Shown one piece after another: positions 1 to 11,617 of a DNA stretch of 64,000 nt. How positions within the stretch are numbered: position 1 is the stretch's first letter; each line of letters begins with the position of its first letter. The stretch comes from Pisaster brevispinus (taxonomy: Eukaryota; Echinodermata; Asteroidea; Forcipulatida; Asteriidae), in contig JAMKCF010000014.1 of NCBI GenBank assembly GCA_023634235.1, positions 4,849,501 through 4,913,500 on the forward strand, written 5' to 3'. A program made the position numbers and the translations under genes. Below the pieces are notes generated by a model. It did not search any database. It saw only the letters and a list, made by a program, of their open reading frames with translations, and was not told the DNA's origin.

Positions 1-348
1 CCACTGTAACTTACGGCGAATTCGTTTCACAGCCGATAATGAAACATGAAGTCCTGCAGCTTCAGCCAGACAGCGTTGCAGATCAGGAGCTGTTAATTCG
101 TCATCATTTTCGAGGAGTGTGTCGATAAACCTGAGATGTTCGGGCAAAAAAACAGATGGACGACCCGATCTATGCCTGTCAACAAAGCGCCCAGTTTCAG
201 CATAGCGTTCAATAAACCGACGAATAGTTCTAGTGGACGTTGTTATATCGTCCTCTAAAAGCATTCGACGAATTTCTAGAGCAGACTTCCCCTTCGTATT
301 TAACACAGCGATACGATGTTTTGCGTAAAGGGGTAGACGACGACCCAT
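1..348 (-). CDS. Tc1/mariner-type transposase, N-terminal part (runs off window)
   Basis: Read on the minus strand from ATG at 348, the frame is open for 116 codons to base 1, with no stop or frameshift. The product starts MGRRLPLYAKHRIAVL and continues with two helix-turn-helix-like segments (about residues 5-50 and 60-115). Between them is a basic linker with DRHRSGRPS near residues 61-69, resembling the GRP(S)-type linker between the paired DNA-binding helices of Tc1-family transposases. In that family this domain binds the terminal inverted repeat, and a DDE catalytic domain of about 200 residues follows; here that part lies outside the window. The uninterrupted frame suggests a recent or domesticated copy. 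I could not locate the element's terminal repeat in 349-430. Family assignment is from motif pattern only. Confidence 0.72.
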   Translation of the reverse strand, partial: MGRRLPLYAKHRIAVLNTKGKSALEIRRMLLEDDITTSTRTIRRFIERYAETGRFVDRHRSGRPSVFLPEHLRFIDTLLENDDELTAPDLQRCLAEAAGLHVSLSAVKRIRRKLQW

Positions 349-2390
349 ACTGAACGACGAGGTAGACACACTTGTGAAATTGTAATTTGTACTGAGAAAT
401 TGAAACTTTAGGGAAAGCGAGCTAGGCACCACGCATGCGTCCCACAAAGCAACAATGTCCTCACTTTGAAGTCCGCCGTAGAATTGCAAACACAAGTTAC
501 CGCTCCTACAAAGCTACCAATGCATCACTACCCCTTCTTACTCCCATTGTGTTGTCTCCTTGTCAACAAAACATTAGAAACAAACAAGCAACCCAACAAA
601 CAAACAAGAAAAACACAACTAAAAGGGAAATAAAAATCTAAAAAGGGATTAAAAAATTGGACTTTGTTGTTTCTGTTTTGGGTCAGGAGTCTCTTTGCTA
701 AGAAAGGGTATATGAGGAACCGTCATCGAACCATCCACATACAACGCTAAATCAAGAAGAATATTTAAAAAATTCCTCTTGTTGTTAACATTTACATGGT
801 TTGGGTGACAGAATTCGGCAAAAAAAGTAAATAAATACGACAACAAAAAATACTGCAACATTATTTGTTAGTTTGTTTGATTTAATCAAACAAACAAATA
901 AACAAGAAAAATAGGCTTTTAAATACAAAGTCAAAGGAATAACATCACTATTTTATCGATCAAGTATTCCAGAAAATGAACAAACCAAACTGCCCATGTT
1001 CTGACGAACACATTTTAAAATTTCCCTTACTTGGAAAACATTCCCCTAAATATAATGTGTATAAGTTTCCCCCTTTTATCGTAGAAAAAGCCCCCTTTGC
1101 AAGACACAACACGCTGGCAGCTCAGAAAAAGCACACAACTGAACGGGAAATAAAAATCTAAATTACATATATTTGTCAGGTGTTCGGTTACCAGCCGAAA
1201 AACTATTGTTATTGTTTTGGTTTTTTTTTTTCCCTCGTCTTTTTCTTCTCAAGGAAACTTCTATCGCAATGTAAAGCTTGTATGAATTTGAAACTTATGT
1301 ACAACCCAACCAGATTTTGGGATACAGTCCGCCAACAGCTGTTTAACTCACCCGCATGTGTTGCATTAATTTTTCAGTCAAACTTAAAATCATTATAAAA
1401 TGCATTATTATCTGTTTACACCGTTTCAACAAACTTTACAATTACTTTATACTACAGAGCTCTTTCTAGTTAAATCAAACGAAGGTCAGTTTTTGTTTGA
1501 CGAAATGTAGAAAAACAAGGATAATACAATCGGCGCCACTGTGCGCAACACCAATCTTTCGATCAATACATTTTTTTTCTGGCAAGAAGCACTCCGACGA
1601 CCTGGGGGAAATTCTCTTTCTCGGAAAACATCCCTTTCTTGGCTGCGTAAAAAAAGACGATGATTTGAAGTAGGACAATTGTACAACACGTGTTCAAGTT
1701 TACTGTTAACGGCATAGGAACATTTTATTTTTGTTTGGGTGGTTTTCAATTATTTGGGTTAAATTCGCAACGTCAGACCGACCCTTTTTTCCGGTTGATA
1801 ATGATGCGCTGTGCCGCAGGCCACGTGCGCTGTGCCGCATGTCACGTGAGCTATGCGGGGCGAAAAACCCCACAACGGAGCTGTGTGTAAACCACTGTTT
1901 CTATGAGGGGCGAATCGGCACCACGCGCAGCGGCTGCACTCGGACAACGGTGTGTGTATAAGATTATACACGTACAGTACATGTACAATGTACAATGTAC
2001 AGTGTACTACGCGTTAAGACTAAAGTCGAGCCCGGATCAATTTGAAAGGCTAACGATGATTAAATCACACCATGCATGATACCCTGGATAACCGAGAGGG
2101 CTTGTTTGTAACGTACAAATGTAGGTGTTCTTCTTGTTTTTGGTCACTGTCTTCGCAATTTTTTGTTTGGGTAGAAAATTAAGGTGGGTAGAGTCTACCG
2201 ACGATGTTCTGCAATTGCATGCGATTATGAGGACGCCGTAAAAAACAAAAACAAAACAAAACATTGCACTTGTGCCAAGATTTTTTGACATGAAAGGACT
2301 CCAAACATTTGTGAATTAATGCAGTCATACCGAGTTGTGTATATCTTTGAATGTATTCTTGTTAACCCACCGTGAAATTGTTCTCACAAG
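349..2390. other. Gene-free AT-rich stretch
   Basis: No convincing exon on either strand. It contains a perfect 25-nt palindrome at 871-895 (arm GTTTGTTTGATT) and two related blocks of about 30 bases at 613-643 and 1133-1163. Both blocks end in ggaaataaaaatctaaa, so a short dispersed repeat is present twice. A TGTACA-rich run is at 1975-2005. Confidence 0.5.
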
Positions 2391-2412
2391 GTGTGTGTGT
2401 GTGTGTGTGTGT
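2391..2412. repeat. (GT)n microsatellite
   Basis: Eleven GT dinucleotides in a row, directly before the GC-rich patch. Confidence 0.9.
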
Positions 2413-2416
2413 ACGA

Positions 2417-2580
2417 GTTCGTTGCAGGACCTTTACAGGTCCCCGCAACGCAGGTCCACGACACGTTCCCCGGCTTGCGGGGCCCCCGTTCCGTCCCCGC
2501 AGAATCCCCGCGGGGCTTCGGGGAGCCCCGTACCCGCCACGCAGTTTACCCGCGGGTACTCGCACGCAACTCGCAGGGTT
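2417..2580. other. GC-rich, CpG-rich patch with nested palindromes
   Basis: A block of about 165 bp that is far richer in G+C than its AT-rich surroundings. It holds many CpG and several small palindromes (CCCCGCGGGG, ACCCGCGGGT, and GGGGCT...AGCCCC around TTCGGGG). ORFs cross it on both strands, but none has recognisable domains or good exon borders. It could be a CpG island, a repeat core or a transferred fragment. Confidence 0.5.
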
Positions 2581-2760
2581 TTGGAATTACTTGTGGCCGG
2601 TACTGTAAGCAGGACAGGTTTTTTTTCAGAACTAAGTAGTCTCCTGAATTCCAACATCTACTCCGCGGCAGTAGAACAAATAGCAAAACAAGTTCTCAAA
2701 GAACAAAATCTACACAGCAAAGTAGATGGCGTTACCACAAACTGAATTATATACACATGT
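2570..2760 (+). repeat. Dispersed repeat, copy 1 (partner at 36,930-37,080)
   Basis: It contains caggacagg...cagaactaag, then a block with gttctcaaagaacaaaatct and acacagcaaagtagat. The same order appears in reverse complement at 36,930-37,080 inside gene A, and a shorter relative lies near 51,030-51,115. It is probably the 3' part of a retroposon family. It ends in ACATGTACATGTACATGTAC. Confidence 0.6.
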
Positions 2761-3289
2761 ACATGTACATGTACAAAGCCACTTCAACCTTACTGTGCTT
2801 AGTGCCTCAAAACACACTTAATTACAAGGACTACCTTCAACCATGTTAACCAATGCAGTCTCTCTCCTCAAACTAAACTATTGGGCAAAAAAGTCCAAGA
2901 TCGTGTAGATCAGGGCTAAATGTTTTCACAAAGAGCACAAAACCTTGCTCAATTTATTACAGAGCACAAATAAACAGGGTACCATTAAATAACCAACCAA
3001 AAGCAATGTACATGACATGTTTTTTTGGCTGATAAACCAATTTTCTTAAGCCAGATTTTTCTGTGCATTCACTTAAAGAGCTTAAAACGGAATTGGACCT
3101 TGCCATGAAGGAAGCTATTACAGCAGTTTATATGCGGATGAGACGTCTGTGAATTAATAATCTGTGTTCAATCACCCTGACCGCACGGGGTGACGGCCAT
3201 CTTGTTTGATAAACAGACTAATGACAAGACATGAGGGTTATTCCCTAAACCGCAATGAAAACATCAGATAAAATTATTAGAGTATTCCT
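2761..3289. other. No gene seen
   Basis: AT-rich non-coding sequence with no supported feature. Confidence 0.4.
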
Positions 3290-3460
3290 AGCCTGGAATT
3301 ACATGAAGGCCATGGCCTCCATCGCCCTGGCCTTGGCCTTGGTGCCCCTTCAAAAGCTTCCATAGATTTTTTTCTAAGATTTTTTAATGAAGTTGCCCTT
3401 TGCAAAATGAAATAGGCCCGTGCCCTCTCCAAGATGAAAGTCTAGGCCTGGCATTCCAGT
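3290..3460. repeat. GGCCATGGCC dispersed repeat, copy 1
   Basis: It begins with cctggaattacatgaaggcc, has ccttggccttggtgcccctt in the middle, and ends in aggcctggcattcc. The ends are inverted relatives of each other. Related copies: 14,195-14,330, 20,976-21,560 (split), 34,174-34,320 and 53,813-53,960. It looks like a non-autonomous element of about 150 bp. Confidence 0.65.
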
Positions 3461-4479
3461 GGAAGCGTCCTATGAAAGTGGCCTTGACCTTTCAAAAATG
3501 ACAATCCAGACACTACATGTAAACAAAATGTTGCATCTCAAAATCCCTAAATATGTTTGCCGATTCCTTAACGACGGGCACCCTATGCCCTTACATGAAA
3601 TTTCAGACCTGCTGCTCTCTTGTTTTTCACATTTTACATTGTGTACATATGTACAGTAAATTGCTTTTTGTTGTTGTCGGTTTTTCTCCAATACTACAAC
3701 ACAAGTGAATTCTACACTGACTTCAAATAATTGCTAGAAAAAATACCCTTGTGAACATGTCCCAGAATAAAGGCAGAGAGTGTGTGGGCATACACATACA
3801 CACCCTTTTCCAGCATCTTCATTAGACTTTCATGACAACAGTTTCCTCCCGCTCTCCAGACGGGGGAAGATATATGAAAGACAATGAAAACTGACAAGAA
3901 ACCCACAAGCGACACACAACCAACAATTTTTTAAGAATCTTCAGAATTGAATAAATTTGTTGAAACCACACCTACCCTGTTGAGGTGGCGGTGGACATGG
4001 TGGATAGCACTCATCAGCCAGCAACCATCTCATCCATGTGTGCACATGTGTAACCATTCTGTCATCTGAAACTAATGCAACCTCCGCACTGTACTGTCTT
4101 CTTCAGGAGGCACATTTTATTATCATGAGAGGATTTGACCACTGCTGGAGCAAGTGCAATACGTCATCTCGGGGGGGGGGGGATCTGGCATTAAAGGAGC
4201 AGTTGTCTTGTCTTATTAGAGATGGTGAGTCATGCTTGACGTTATTAAACATGTTTGAGATAAATGCAAGATGGGGGTTGTTGCTTTCGAGATGGTACCT
4301 CTCGTAAGGGAAACTGGGATTTTTTAGAAAAAACTTCAGGTCAGATGACGTGTATACATGGCAAATTTTTCAAACTGGCTTGTGATGGATGGTTTTTAAC
4401 ACCCAGAACAACTTCAGAGCACCCTCTATTTTTTGTCCTTCTGTCGACTGACGTGTAATGTATATTCAACAGGACATTC
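3461..4479. other. No gene seen
   Basis: No supported exon. A run of ten G lies near 4171-4181. Short ORFs here have no domain or splice-site support. Confidence 0.4.
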
Positions 4480-4780
4480 CATTGTGTAGCATGCATAGGC
4501 ATGCAACAACATACTGTGCTATGCTTCATTTCCCCAAACAGGGACAGAAGGTACTGGAATTCATGCTCAAAGTCTCCCTTTTTCCCAGGGGTTATTATGT
4601 AATCCTCGATGTCAGACCTTTGTCCTTTTGTGATACAAATGTGGCTTACAAGAATGGACAAGCTGCCTTCATTGTTTATCATTGTATTTGGCTCAATGGG
4701 AGGTTTGTCAGAGCGTCTTGAAATTCCAGCATACCCTGGCAGGTTATCGGCCGTGGCTTACAGCCGAAAGCTCAAAAGAG
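4480..4780 (+). repeat. Dispersed repeat (partner at 60,560-60,910)
   Basis: It shares acattccattgtgtag, catgctcaaa.tctccctttt and attgtttatcattgtatttgg with 60,560-60,910 in the same order and orientation. A short third piece is near 13,785-13,870. An ORF crossing it (4458-4721) is a by-product of the repeat. Confidence 0.6.
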
Positions 4781-5746
4781 TTCCCCAAAATAATACACAC
4801 AGAATTTTTTTTAATACTGACCTAAAATGGTCAAATAAGGGAGTATTTCAAAGTCGGACATGTTCTAGGCGCAAAAGAACATTCACGTAGGCATACGCCT
4901 GCAATCCATTGGACTGCCAGAATGTTTGACTGGGCTGTTTCATTGAGCCGAAGTACGGGAGCAAGCCTACACAAGTGTAAGCACATTAGTATTATGAACG
5001 TTCCGGCGGTCCAACATGTCCAATGGAAACGGTCCTCGAGCACGCACTGGGAACTTTATCCGATCCAATTACAGACGCTCCCTAAACAAGAATTGATGTG
5101 TCATGATTGTGTGGACTTATCACTTGTTTGTTTTAAAGAAAATATAAGAAGGAAGTTAAATCATCCAAAGCGACTTGACTCATTATATCTACGGGAACTG
5201 TGGAGGGTTATTTGTTATTTTTGTGGAATATTGGATTGTTTGCTCCAACAGAGCCTGAACCAGGATATTACATACCACATTAAAGCGATTCTCTTTTCTT
5301 ATCCCACTTCAAATACTGATGAGAGATGATTCAAACTTGGAGCTTCGCTCGATCCCAGTGCCTCATCCAGTGGCGATGGGATCAGCCTCGCTACCATGGG
5401 CAGCGCGCCGTATTGATACCTCTCGTCACTAACCCCTGGTAGGGATGTACTGAAAAACATCGCTGATTGGCTCCCAAGGGTGACTGCTTTGCGTGCACGC
5501 TTGTTAAAAACTTTCGAGCGAATGTATGGCGCTTGTAGGACGCTTAGTACGCACGTGTGAAAATGCAGGTATTTTGATGCGATTCCATTTCAAATGAATC
5601 ATGTTTTTACACGGTCACCCTAAACGGCATACATTAGACTTATCACAAAAGTGAATGACAGAGGACCAGTTGCGTTTTGACTTGATGCCTCTTTTATGGG
5701 TTATCATACTTGAGCGCCCGCGTAGAAAGGATCGGCCTCAGGCCTA
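4781..5746. other. No recognised gene; one unexplained 135-codon ORF
   Basis: An ATG-initiated frame of 135 codons runs on the plus strand from 4922 to 5329. It has no recognisable domain and no matching splice sites, so I do not call it a gene. CpG content rises from about 5340 to 5900. Confidence 0.35.
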
Positions 5747-5779
5747 ATTAAAATGTGCTAGATTCTAGCACATTTTAAT
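5747..5779. repeat. Perfect 33-nt palindrome
   Basis: The arm ATTAAAATGTGCTAGA (5747-5762) is followed by a single T and its exact reverse complement (5764-5779). There is no T-run downstream that would make it a Pol III or bacterial-type terminator. Confidence 0.9.
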
Positions 5780-6664
5780 GAACCAATTCCAGGGGTTATG
5801 ATCGAGCAAGGCATGCTGGGAAAAAATGGTGCGGCAAGATCAATCACCACTGGGAACAAGGATGCGCTGGGATGGGCTGACACATCCACATGCGCATTGG
5901 ACCTTTCACCCCTGACCTAATAACCCCCGGTCACCTCTTCCTGTTTACGAAAGATTTTACTATCAATAATAATGTAGGCTCTCTATTGTGTAAAATCCAT
6001 TGCGAAATGGTTATAGTAATTCTTTACCTTTGTACTAAAAATAGGGCTCCATCGCAACATTCTTCTCACTTATTTTAATGGTCTCTTCAAAGTTGCCTAA
6101 CTATTTTCCCAAAAATGCAATTTTAAAGGTCTGCACAAAGTTGCCTATTATCAAATTTGTGTGGAGCCTCCATGCTTTATCATATCCTGTGCGTACATGT
6201 TGTGAGTATGCACATTGCGCCAACTGCAGCACAATTGTTCCCATCATGCATCACTACATCCTGAACAAGAATTTGTACAAGCTTGTCAGCCCATCCCCGT
6301 AGTCTTGGATGAGACCGGTAAGACTGAGCGAAGCTGGGAGCAAAATCTTCAGACAGATGATAAATTTAATTTAAGAATACTGTAACTTAAATACTATATA
6401 CCCAAAGAATACAACTTTGGTACGTGTACTTGATACGAACAGTGTACAATTGACACCTCCTTACAAGGTGGGTCTACCATTTCCACCATTTTGGGAGGCA
6501 ATTCCTCTGTGTACATTTTGACTCAAAAAATGGCAGGCAGGATAGGCATGTGTAATGTAAGTGCAATGTGCATGGTGCAAGGGGGGGTGGGGTCATCAAT
6601 AGATGCATGGTGAAGGTGACGTTGTACATGATATTCAACAGGAGGATGAAACTGCAGAATTACA
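5780..6664. other. No gene seen; possible promoter-like motif
   Basis: No supported exon. GCATGCTGGGA near 5812 is the reverse complement of TCCCAGCATGC, a core seen in ZNF143-type promoter sites. An NRF1-like half site (CATGCGCATT) is near 5888. Without an associated exon this is only suggestive. Confidence 0.25.
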
Positions 6665-7060
6665 AGACACATTAAAGGGACTATCAGTCCTTACCTAAAT
6701 AAAGAATTGTCCCAATATTTACATGTATCACTTTGTTGTAAACTAAAAGCAGAGGGGTGGAATAAAGTTTCTCCTTTAAGAAGTTGTCAACCATTAAAGG
6801 GGCTGTCAGTTTAATCTTACTACAAACTTTCATACAATTTGAATACTTCATGGTACACCACAAGCATAAGATTACATTGAGGTTACTCCTTTAAGAGCAA
6901 AATGAGGAAGTGGACAGAGGCATTAAAGGGGCATTCAGTCTTTTTGTTTCAAAATTAAGATCAGTGACATATAAATGTATGATATGAAGGGAATATTAAA
7001 TACGAATCAGACTGCTGCTTTAAGGAGGTCCCAGGGCATTAATAACTCAGCTGGATTATG
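6665..7060. repeat. Diverged tandem repeat, about 115-130 bp period
   Basis: The word CATTAAAGGG recurs at about 6670, 6792, 6921 and, in decayed form, 7036. Each is followed by a tcagtc/tcagtt stretch and a ctcctttaaga-like segment. Confidence 0.6.
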
Positions 7061-7365
7061 ACTACTCTATAAATACATAGATCTGGAATGACAAGGCTAC
7101 AGACATCTTCAAAGCAAGTAAACATTTACAATGGGAGGGAAACAAACATATGAAGATCTATTTATCTGAAGATGTTGATTTCAACATTCTGATCATGCAA
7201 CTTTGTTTGGATCATGACTAATCTATAAATAGATCTGGAATGACGAGGTTGCAAGTAAACATTTAAGATAAATGTAAGGGAAAAACAAACATCTGAAAAT
7301 CTAGTTATCTGAAGATCTATTTATCTGTTGATTTCAACCACAGATTCTGACCATGCAACTTTGTT
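7061..7365. repeat. Tandem duplication, about 153-bp unit
   Basis: Two adjacent copies share tagatctggaatgac, gcaagtaaacattta, atctatttatctg and catgcaactttgttt in the same order. Confidence 0.65.
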
Positions 7366-8085
7366 TTAGGAAGAAAGAAAAACAGATGAAACTGCCCACA
7401 GCACACAAAACTTGTGGGGTTTTCCTTCAGTCGTCTATGACAAGGAATAAAGTGGAAATCGGCTGAACAGACCCATGCATGCGCATTAAAAAGATACAAT
7501 CTAGGAACAAACCCCAAAACAAACACACAAAGACAAAAAGAACACTGTAAAGGTCTAGAATTTCATGGAGAAGGTACGAAGAAATGACCCCCCCCCCTTT
7601 GCTTTGGTCTGGTAAACCCTTACAAATATTATTTTGGTAGTTATCCTTTGCACAGATGTGATGTACATGTAGAAAGCACTGTATATAGTCAGTTCTCCCC
7701 ACGAATTATTAATCAAAATATCGGTTTCAATATTTTCTTAACGACTGTCACGGTCAAGGCCAGTGCATCAAAGTCATTTATCCTTGGTGACCTCACCGCC
7801 AGTCCAAGACAGTTTCTTTGCCAAGTGAGCTTGCGTTGAAAACCTGATTACCTGTGGATAAACCGCTTCAGGAAATTAAATTTCGAGGAGGAGATCAAAT
7901 ACTTCCGGGGAAGGATTTTCAACTTATGGGAACAGAGATCTCGATTCCCTTTTATTTACTTACATTGCAAGTTATCACAAAGATATTGCAGAGACACTGT
8001 TGGGTGTCTTGTCTTCCTGCACTATCCCAGCACTGATAATCAAATACCTTAAAGGGTCCAGACTTTTTCCCTCTGATCTTTAGTA
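7366..8085. other. No gene seen
   Basis: AT-rich with a poly-C run near 7590. No supported exon. Confidence 0.4.
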
Positions 8086-8390
8086 TTATTTAGAGCAACA
8101 GAGCTAGAATTTGGAGTGAAAATCCAAGACCGCAGGACTTGTAGCTCACAAAGTTTACTGCAAGACCAGAATTTAAATGAGGAAAAAAAAAATCTTATTT
8201 GTAATTATGGGTGAAAATTCCTCACTACTCAACAGAACTGAAGGAGACTTATCACACTGAAAGTCAACATCTGAACAAAACCACAAGACCGCCGGACTTG
8301 CCCAGTCATGAGTTTACTGGCCCGATGCTAAAACCACTGGCCTCGGGCCTGGGGTCAAGTGTAAAATTCGAGCCCTGCAGTAATGTTAAG
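8086..8390 (-). repeat. Dispersed repeat (tcgaattttacac family), copy 1
   Basis: The sequence from about 8090 to 8385 is a reverse-complement relative of 9412-9722 and 22,235-22,640. Shared words are gggctcgaattttacac, gggccagtaaactcatgacc, tcaaatgttgactttcag and tggtccagtaaa. Confidence 0.65.
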
Positions 8391-8736
8391 TACATTACTT
8401 TCTTTTATTCAAAAGGAGTGCCTTTTATACAAAATTTGCGTCTACTCTGTCTATACACTATGTGGATTCAGAGTCTCTTGCTGAGGGTAAAAGGGGACTG
8501 ACCAGTGATACAGAATTCCAATCATAAGCGTGTAATAGATTCACTGTAAGGGTGGATGGGGGGGGGGGGGCAAGTAGGGACATGCCCTATCCACATCCCC
8601 AGATCCTTCACTGACACACATGCCAGAGTGAATTACCAACATTAACTTACTTACAAACATTGTACACGAACATGAACAATAAAATATCTAACGTCAGACT
8701 GAAATTAGTTAAACTGTCCTAACACTTAACAGTCCA

Positions 8737-8887
8737 GGGGTGGATTTCACAAAAAATTAAGACTAGTCTTATCTCAAGTTAGGACGAGTTACTCATCCTA
8801 ACTTAGGACTAGCCTTAAGTTTTTAATAACTCCTAGGACTAGTCCTAAGTTACACTTGTGTAGGACTATCTTTGTGAAATCGACCCC
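8737..8887. repeat. Palindromic MITE-like element (GGGGTCGATTTCACAAAG ends), copy 1
   Basis: A 151-bp unit with inverted ends (ggggtggatttcacaaa and tttgtgaaatcgacccc). Inside are repeated palindromic words built on ACTAGTC and TAGGACTAGTCCTA. Relatives with the same ends lie at 39,603-39,752 and 58,583-58,712. Size and ends fit a miniature inverted-repeat DNA transposon. Confidence 0.75.
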
Positions 8888-9411
8888 AGATTCCTCCTGT
8901 AGATATCCAAGTACCCAAGTATCCAAGTCCAAACAACTTGGTGTGGAGTGACATAGGAGTAGAGGAGCTGGAAGGATTTGGGTCTCACTTTAGCCAAACT
9001 AAACACCAAAATCAGACAAAAATAGTCGCGTTTTAATGCATTTGTAACACACACACACAACCTCTTTAAGTGTGTTCTATACTCAGGGAATAAGTGCATT
9101 TGACTGTTTGACATGTTTATGGATGTACGTACAAATTATGTAAATTCGCTACAATAATGACGCAGGAGTGTACTGCATCATGGTCCGCTGGCCAAATGAC
9201 AGTAAAAACACTCCAGGACCAGTCAATATTCACTCTAAGTGGTCCAGCTGGCTAGTTTAGTGTTGAAAAGCATCATTTCCTACAATAAGGACCAGTGAAA
9301 AAGATGGGGGACCAGTGAAACGACAAGCTAGGTACTGTTGGCCAGTCACTAAAAAGTTGAGGGCAAACCCTGTACCAGTATATCTTCGAACATTTTACAT
9401 GTACGTTACAT

Positions 9412-9722
9412 GCCAGGGCTCGAATTTTACACTGGACCGCAGGCCCAAGGCCAGTGATTTTTGCATCGGGCCAGTAAACTCATGACCGGACAAGTCCTTG
9501 TGTTTGGGTTCAAATGTTGACTTTCAGACTGATAAATTAAAATAATGTTGATTCTTGAAGAATACCTACCTATAATATTTATGAGATAAATCTTCTCTTA
9601 TTGTTTTTAGTATTCAGACAGTTCGGTTTTTAACCTGTGTCTGCATTTTTTCTTCTCATTTAAATTCTGGCCTTGTACACAAAATTCTGGTCCAGTAAAT
9701 ATTTTTAGCTACAAGCCCTGGG
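9412..9722 (+). repeat. Dispersed repeat (tcgaattttacac family), copy 2
   Basis: Plus-orientation copy of the unit at 8086-8390. It opens with gggctcgaattttacactgg and ends near ctggtccagtaaatattttta. Confidence 0.65.
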
Positions 9723-10905
9723 GTCTTATGTGTTTTCACTACTGACTGCATTATACTGGTACTCGTCAAGTGCACATAAGGACAGTAACAATAACTTGCT
9801 TACAATTCTGCACAGACGAATAACATAAAAACCACAAAGAATCAAAAGCATTCCACAGGAAATTGAACAAAAAAATAAAAAATTATGGACACTTAGGTGT
9901 CAGAAGTCAGGGCTACATGGTCGTAAATCACTCCATTACAAAAAAATTTAAGTATAAAAAAACACGCCCAACAGAACCTGCATTTCCAACAATAAAATAG
10001 GAACTCACTGCTGGTAATTTTTTTTCCGACAGAGTTTTTTAGGGTCTGTGATAATGGTTTTTATTTGGATCTTAAGTGATAATCTGTCTCAGAGCTTTTC
10101 GAGTTTTGCTGAAAAATAATCCACAAGCTACTTTAGTAAGAGAAAAAAAAGGGAAAAAAGCAGAGTTTGCCGCTGCCACTGATGGCTGTGGTGACACAAA
10201 GTTTGACAGTCTGTTGTCATAGATTATTAGTATTCTAGTTTGCTATTTATACAAATATCATGACCATGGGACTGCAAATTCTATACAACACACTTTTATT
10301 AAAATTCACTTCCCTCTGGCTTGACAGTTTGGGGCATGTACACAAAAGCTTAAAAGAATAATATCGAGAAACATTTGCACAATCATCATGTCAAAAACTA
10401 CACAATTTGCATACTTGGCAATGAACAAAAACTTAAATAAATAGCAATAAAACAATATTCATTATTTTAAGAATAAATACTAATTCCATTTTGCACATAT
10501 GATCCGCTGCGTAACTTACAAATTAATACAAAAAGTTAAGTTTAATGGTGGGTCATACTTTGGTAATGGCCCTAAAATAAAATTGTCAATTTCTATCTGA
10601 AAGCTTACTTTGAAAGTAAAGATGGTAATGGTAGTAAGCATCCTGTGAAACAATTTTTTTCTGAAATGCCCCCTTGATTAGAAATCAATAAAAACGTTTG
10701 AATCTGAGAAATGAATCATTAATTCATTAAACTGTTTCTCAGATTTGTGAGGGTTGGTGTCCATTCGCAAATGCTTTCGGCCACAGACACGTTTGGTACC
10801 CACTGTCACCTCGCTATGAGGGATGGACTCTACGTTCTTGTGAAAATACCATGACAGCCGCATTCACAATGGACAACTTTCCTGGGAAATTCCCCAGAAA
10901 CATCT
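9723..10905. other. No gene seen
   Basis: AT-rich; no exon or clear repeat recognised. Confidence 0.4.
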
Positions 10906-10913
10906 GGTTAAAA

Positions 10914-11138
10914 CCTTTTCACACTTAGCATATAGCAAACCCTGGCAAACACCCAGGATATTTCCTGGGAAAAAGCTACCCCGGCTTGAGAGTTGAGTTA
11001 AGAGAGATAACCCCAGGGCTACTGAGTGTTCAAATTGCAACAAGTTTGAAACGGACATGGGGTGACAGTGGGGTTAAAGTTCCCTAGGAATTTCCTGGGG
11101 TTATCTTACCTGGGAAATGGCTCGGCAGTGTGAAAAGG
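10914..11138. repeat. Inverted-repeat unit with CCTTTTCACAC ends
   Basis: CCTTTTCACAC at 10,914-10,924 is mirrored by GTGTGAAAAGG at 11,128-11,138. Inside, tttcctgggaaa-type words also occur in both orientations. Probably a decayed palindromic element; the only copy I noticed. Confidence 0.45.
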
Positions 11139-11199
11139 ACATATGTAATTCAAAATGTAATAATGGCAGATTTCATAACCCAAGGAAGCAGAAAAATGT

Positions 11200-11617
11200 T
11201 GTGTAATAAACTTTTGGGTTGAACAAAGAAAAGTTTACTAGAGCAGGGCTTGAACCTGTGACCTTCGGATTAACATGCCGTCTAGCTCTACCAACTGAGC
11301 TATCTAGCCCTAAATGTTGGCTAGACAGACCACCTCTGCTGCCACTTCCAAGGTTGCAACGTAAAGTTGGGTGTGACCCCTGGCTATCCACCAGTTACAT
11401 GTACAGGGTTAATGGCTTTTGACTAGCACCCTGTACAAAGATACCTACAAAATAGGAAGACTGCCAACATTAGATAGCTCAGTTGGTAGAGAACCGGCAC
11501 AGTAATCCAGAGGTTCTAATCCTGTTCAAGTAAAAAAAATTATTTGCTCATCCCAAAATTATATCAAATTTACTCAGTTACATGTAGTTTCTCTAGTGGT
11601 TTATTACTTTGTAATAA
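11200..11617. mobile_element. tRNA-SINE foldback element, copy 1
   Basis: The left arm (to about 11,312) is a minus-strand tRNA-like unit. Its reverse complement has A box TAGCTCAGTTGGTAGAG and B box GGTTCAAGCCC, with an outer tail resembling CTTTGTTCAACCC. A core of about 155 bp follows, then a plus-strand unit from about 11,471 with the same A box and a tail ending in tagtggtttattac. The tRNA 5' ends face inward. The core matches those at 38,390-38,520 and 53,160-53,290. Both arms are diverged, so this copy is old. Confidence 0.7.

Noticed and set aside
2335..2745. 136-codon ORF over the GC-rich patch
   Set aside because: It joins a GT microsatellite, a GC-rich block and a dispersed repeat; several overlapping frames are equally open.
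4922..5329. 135-codon plus-strand ORF as a gene
   Set aside because: No recognisable domain, no splice context, and composition like the surrounding non-coding DNA.
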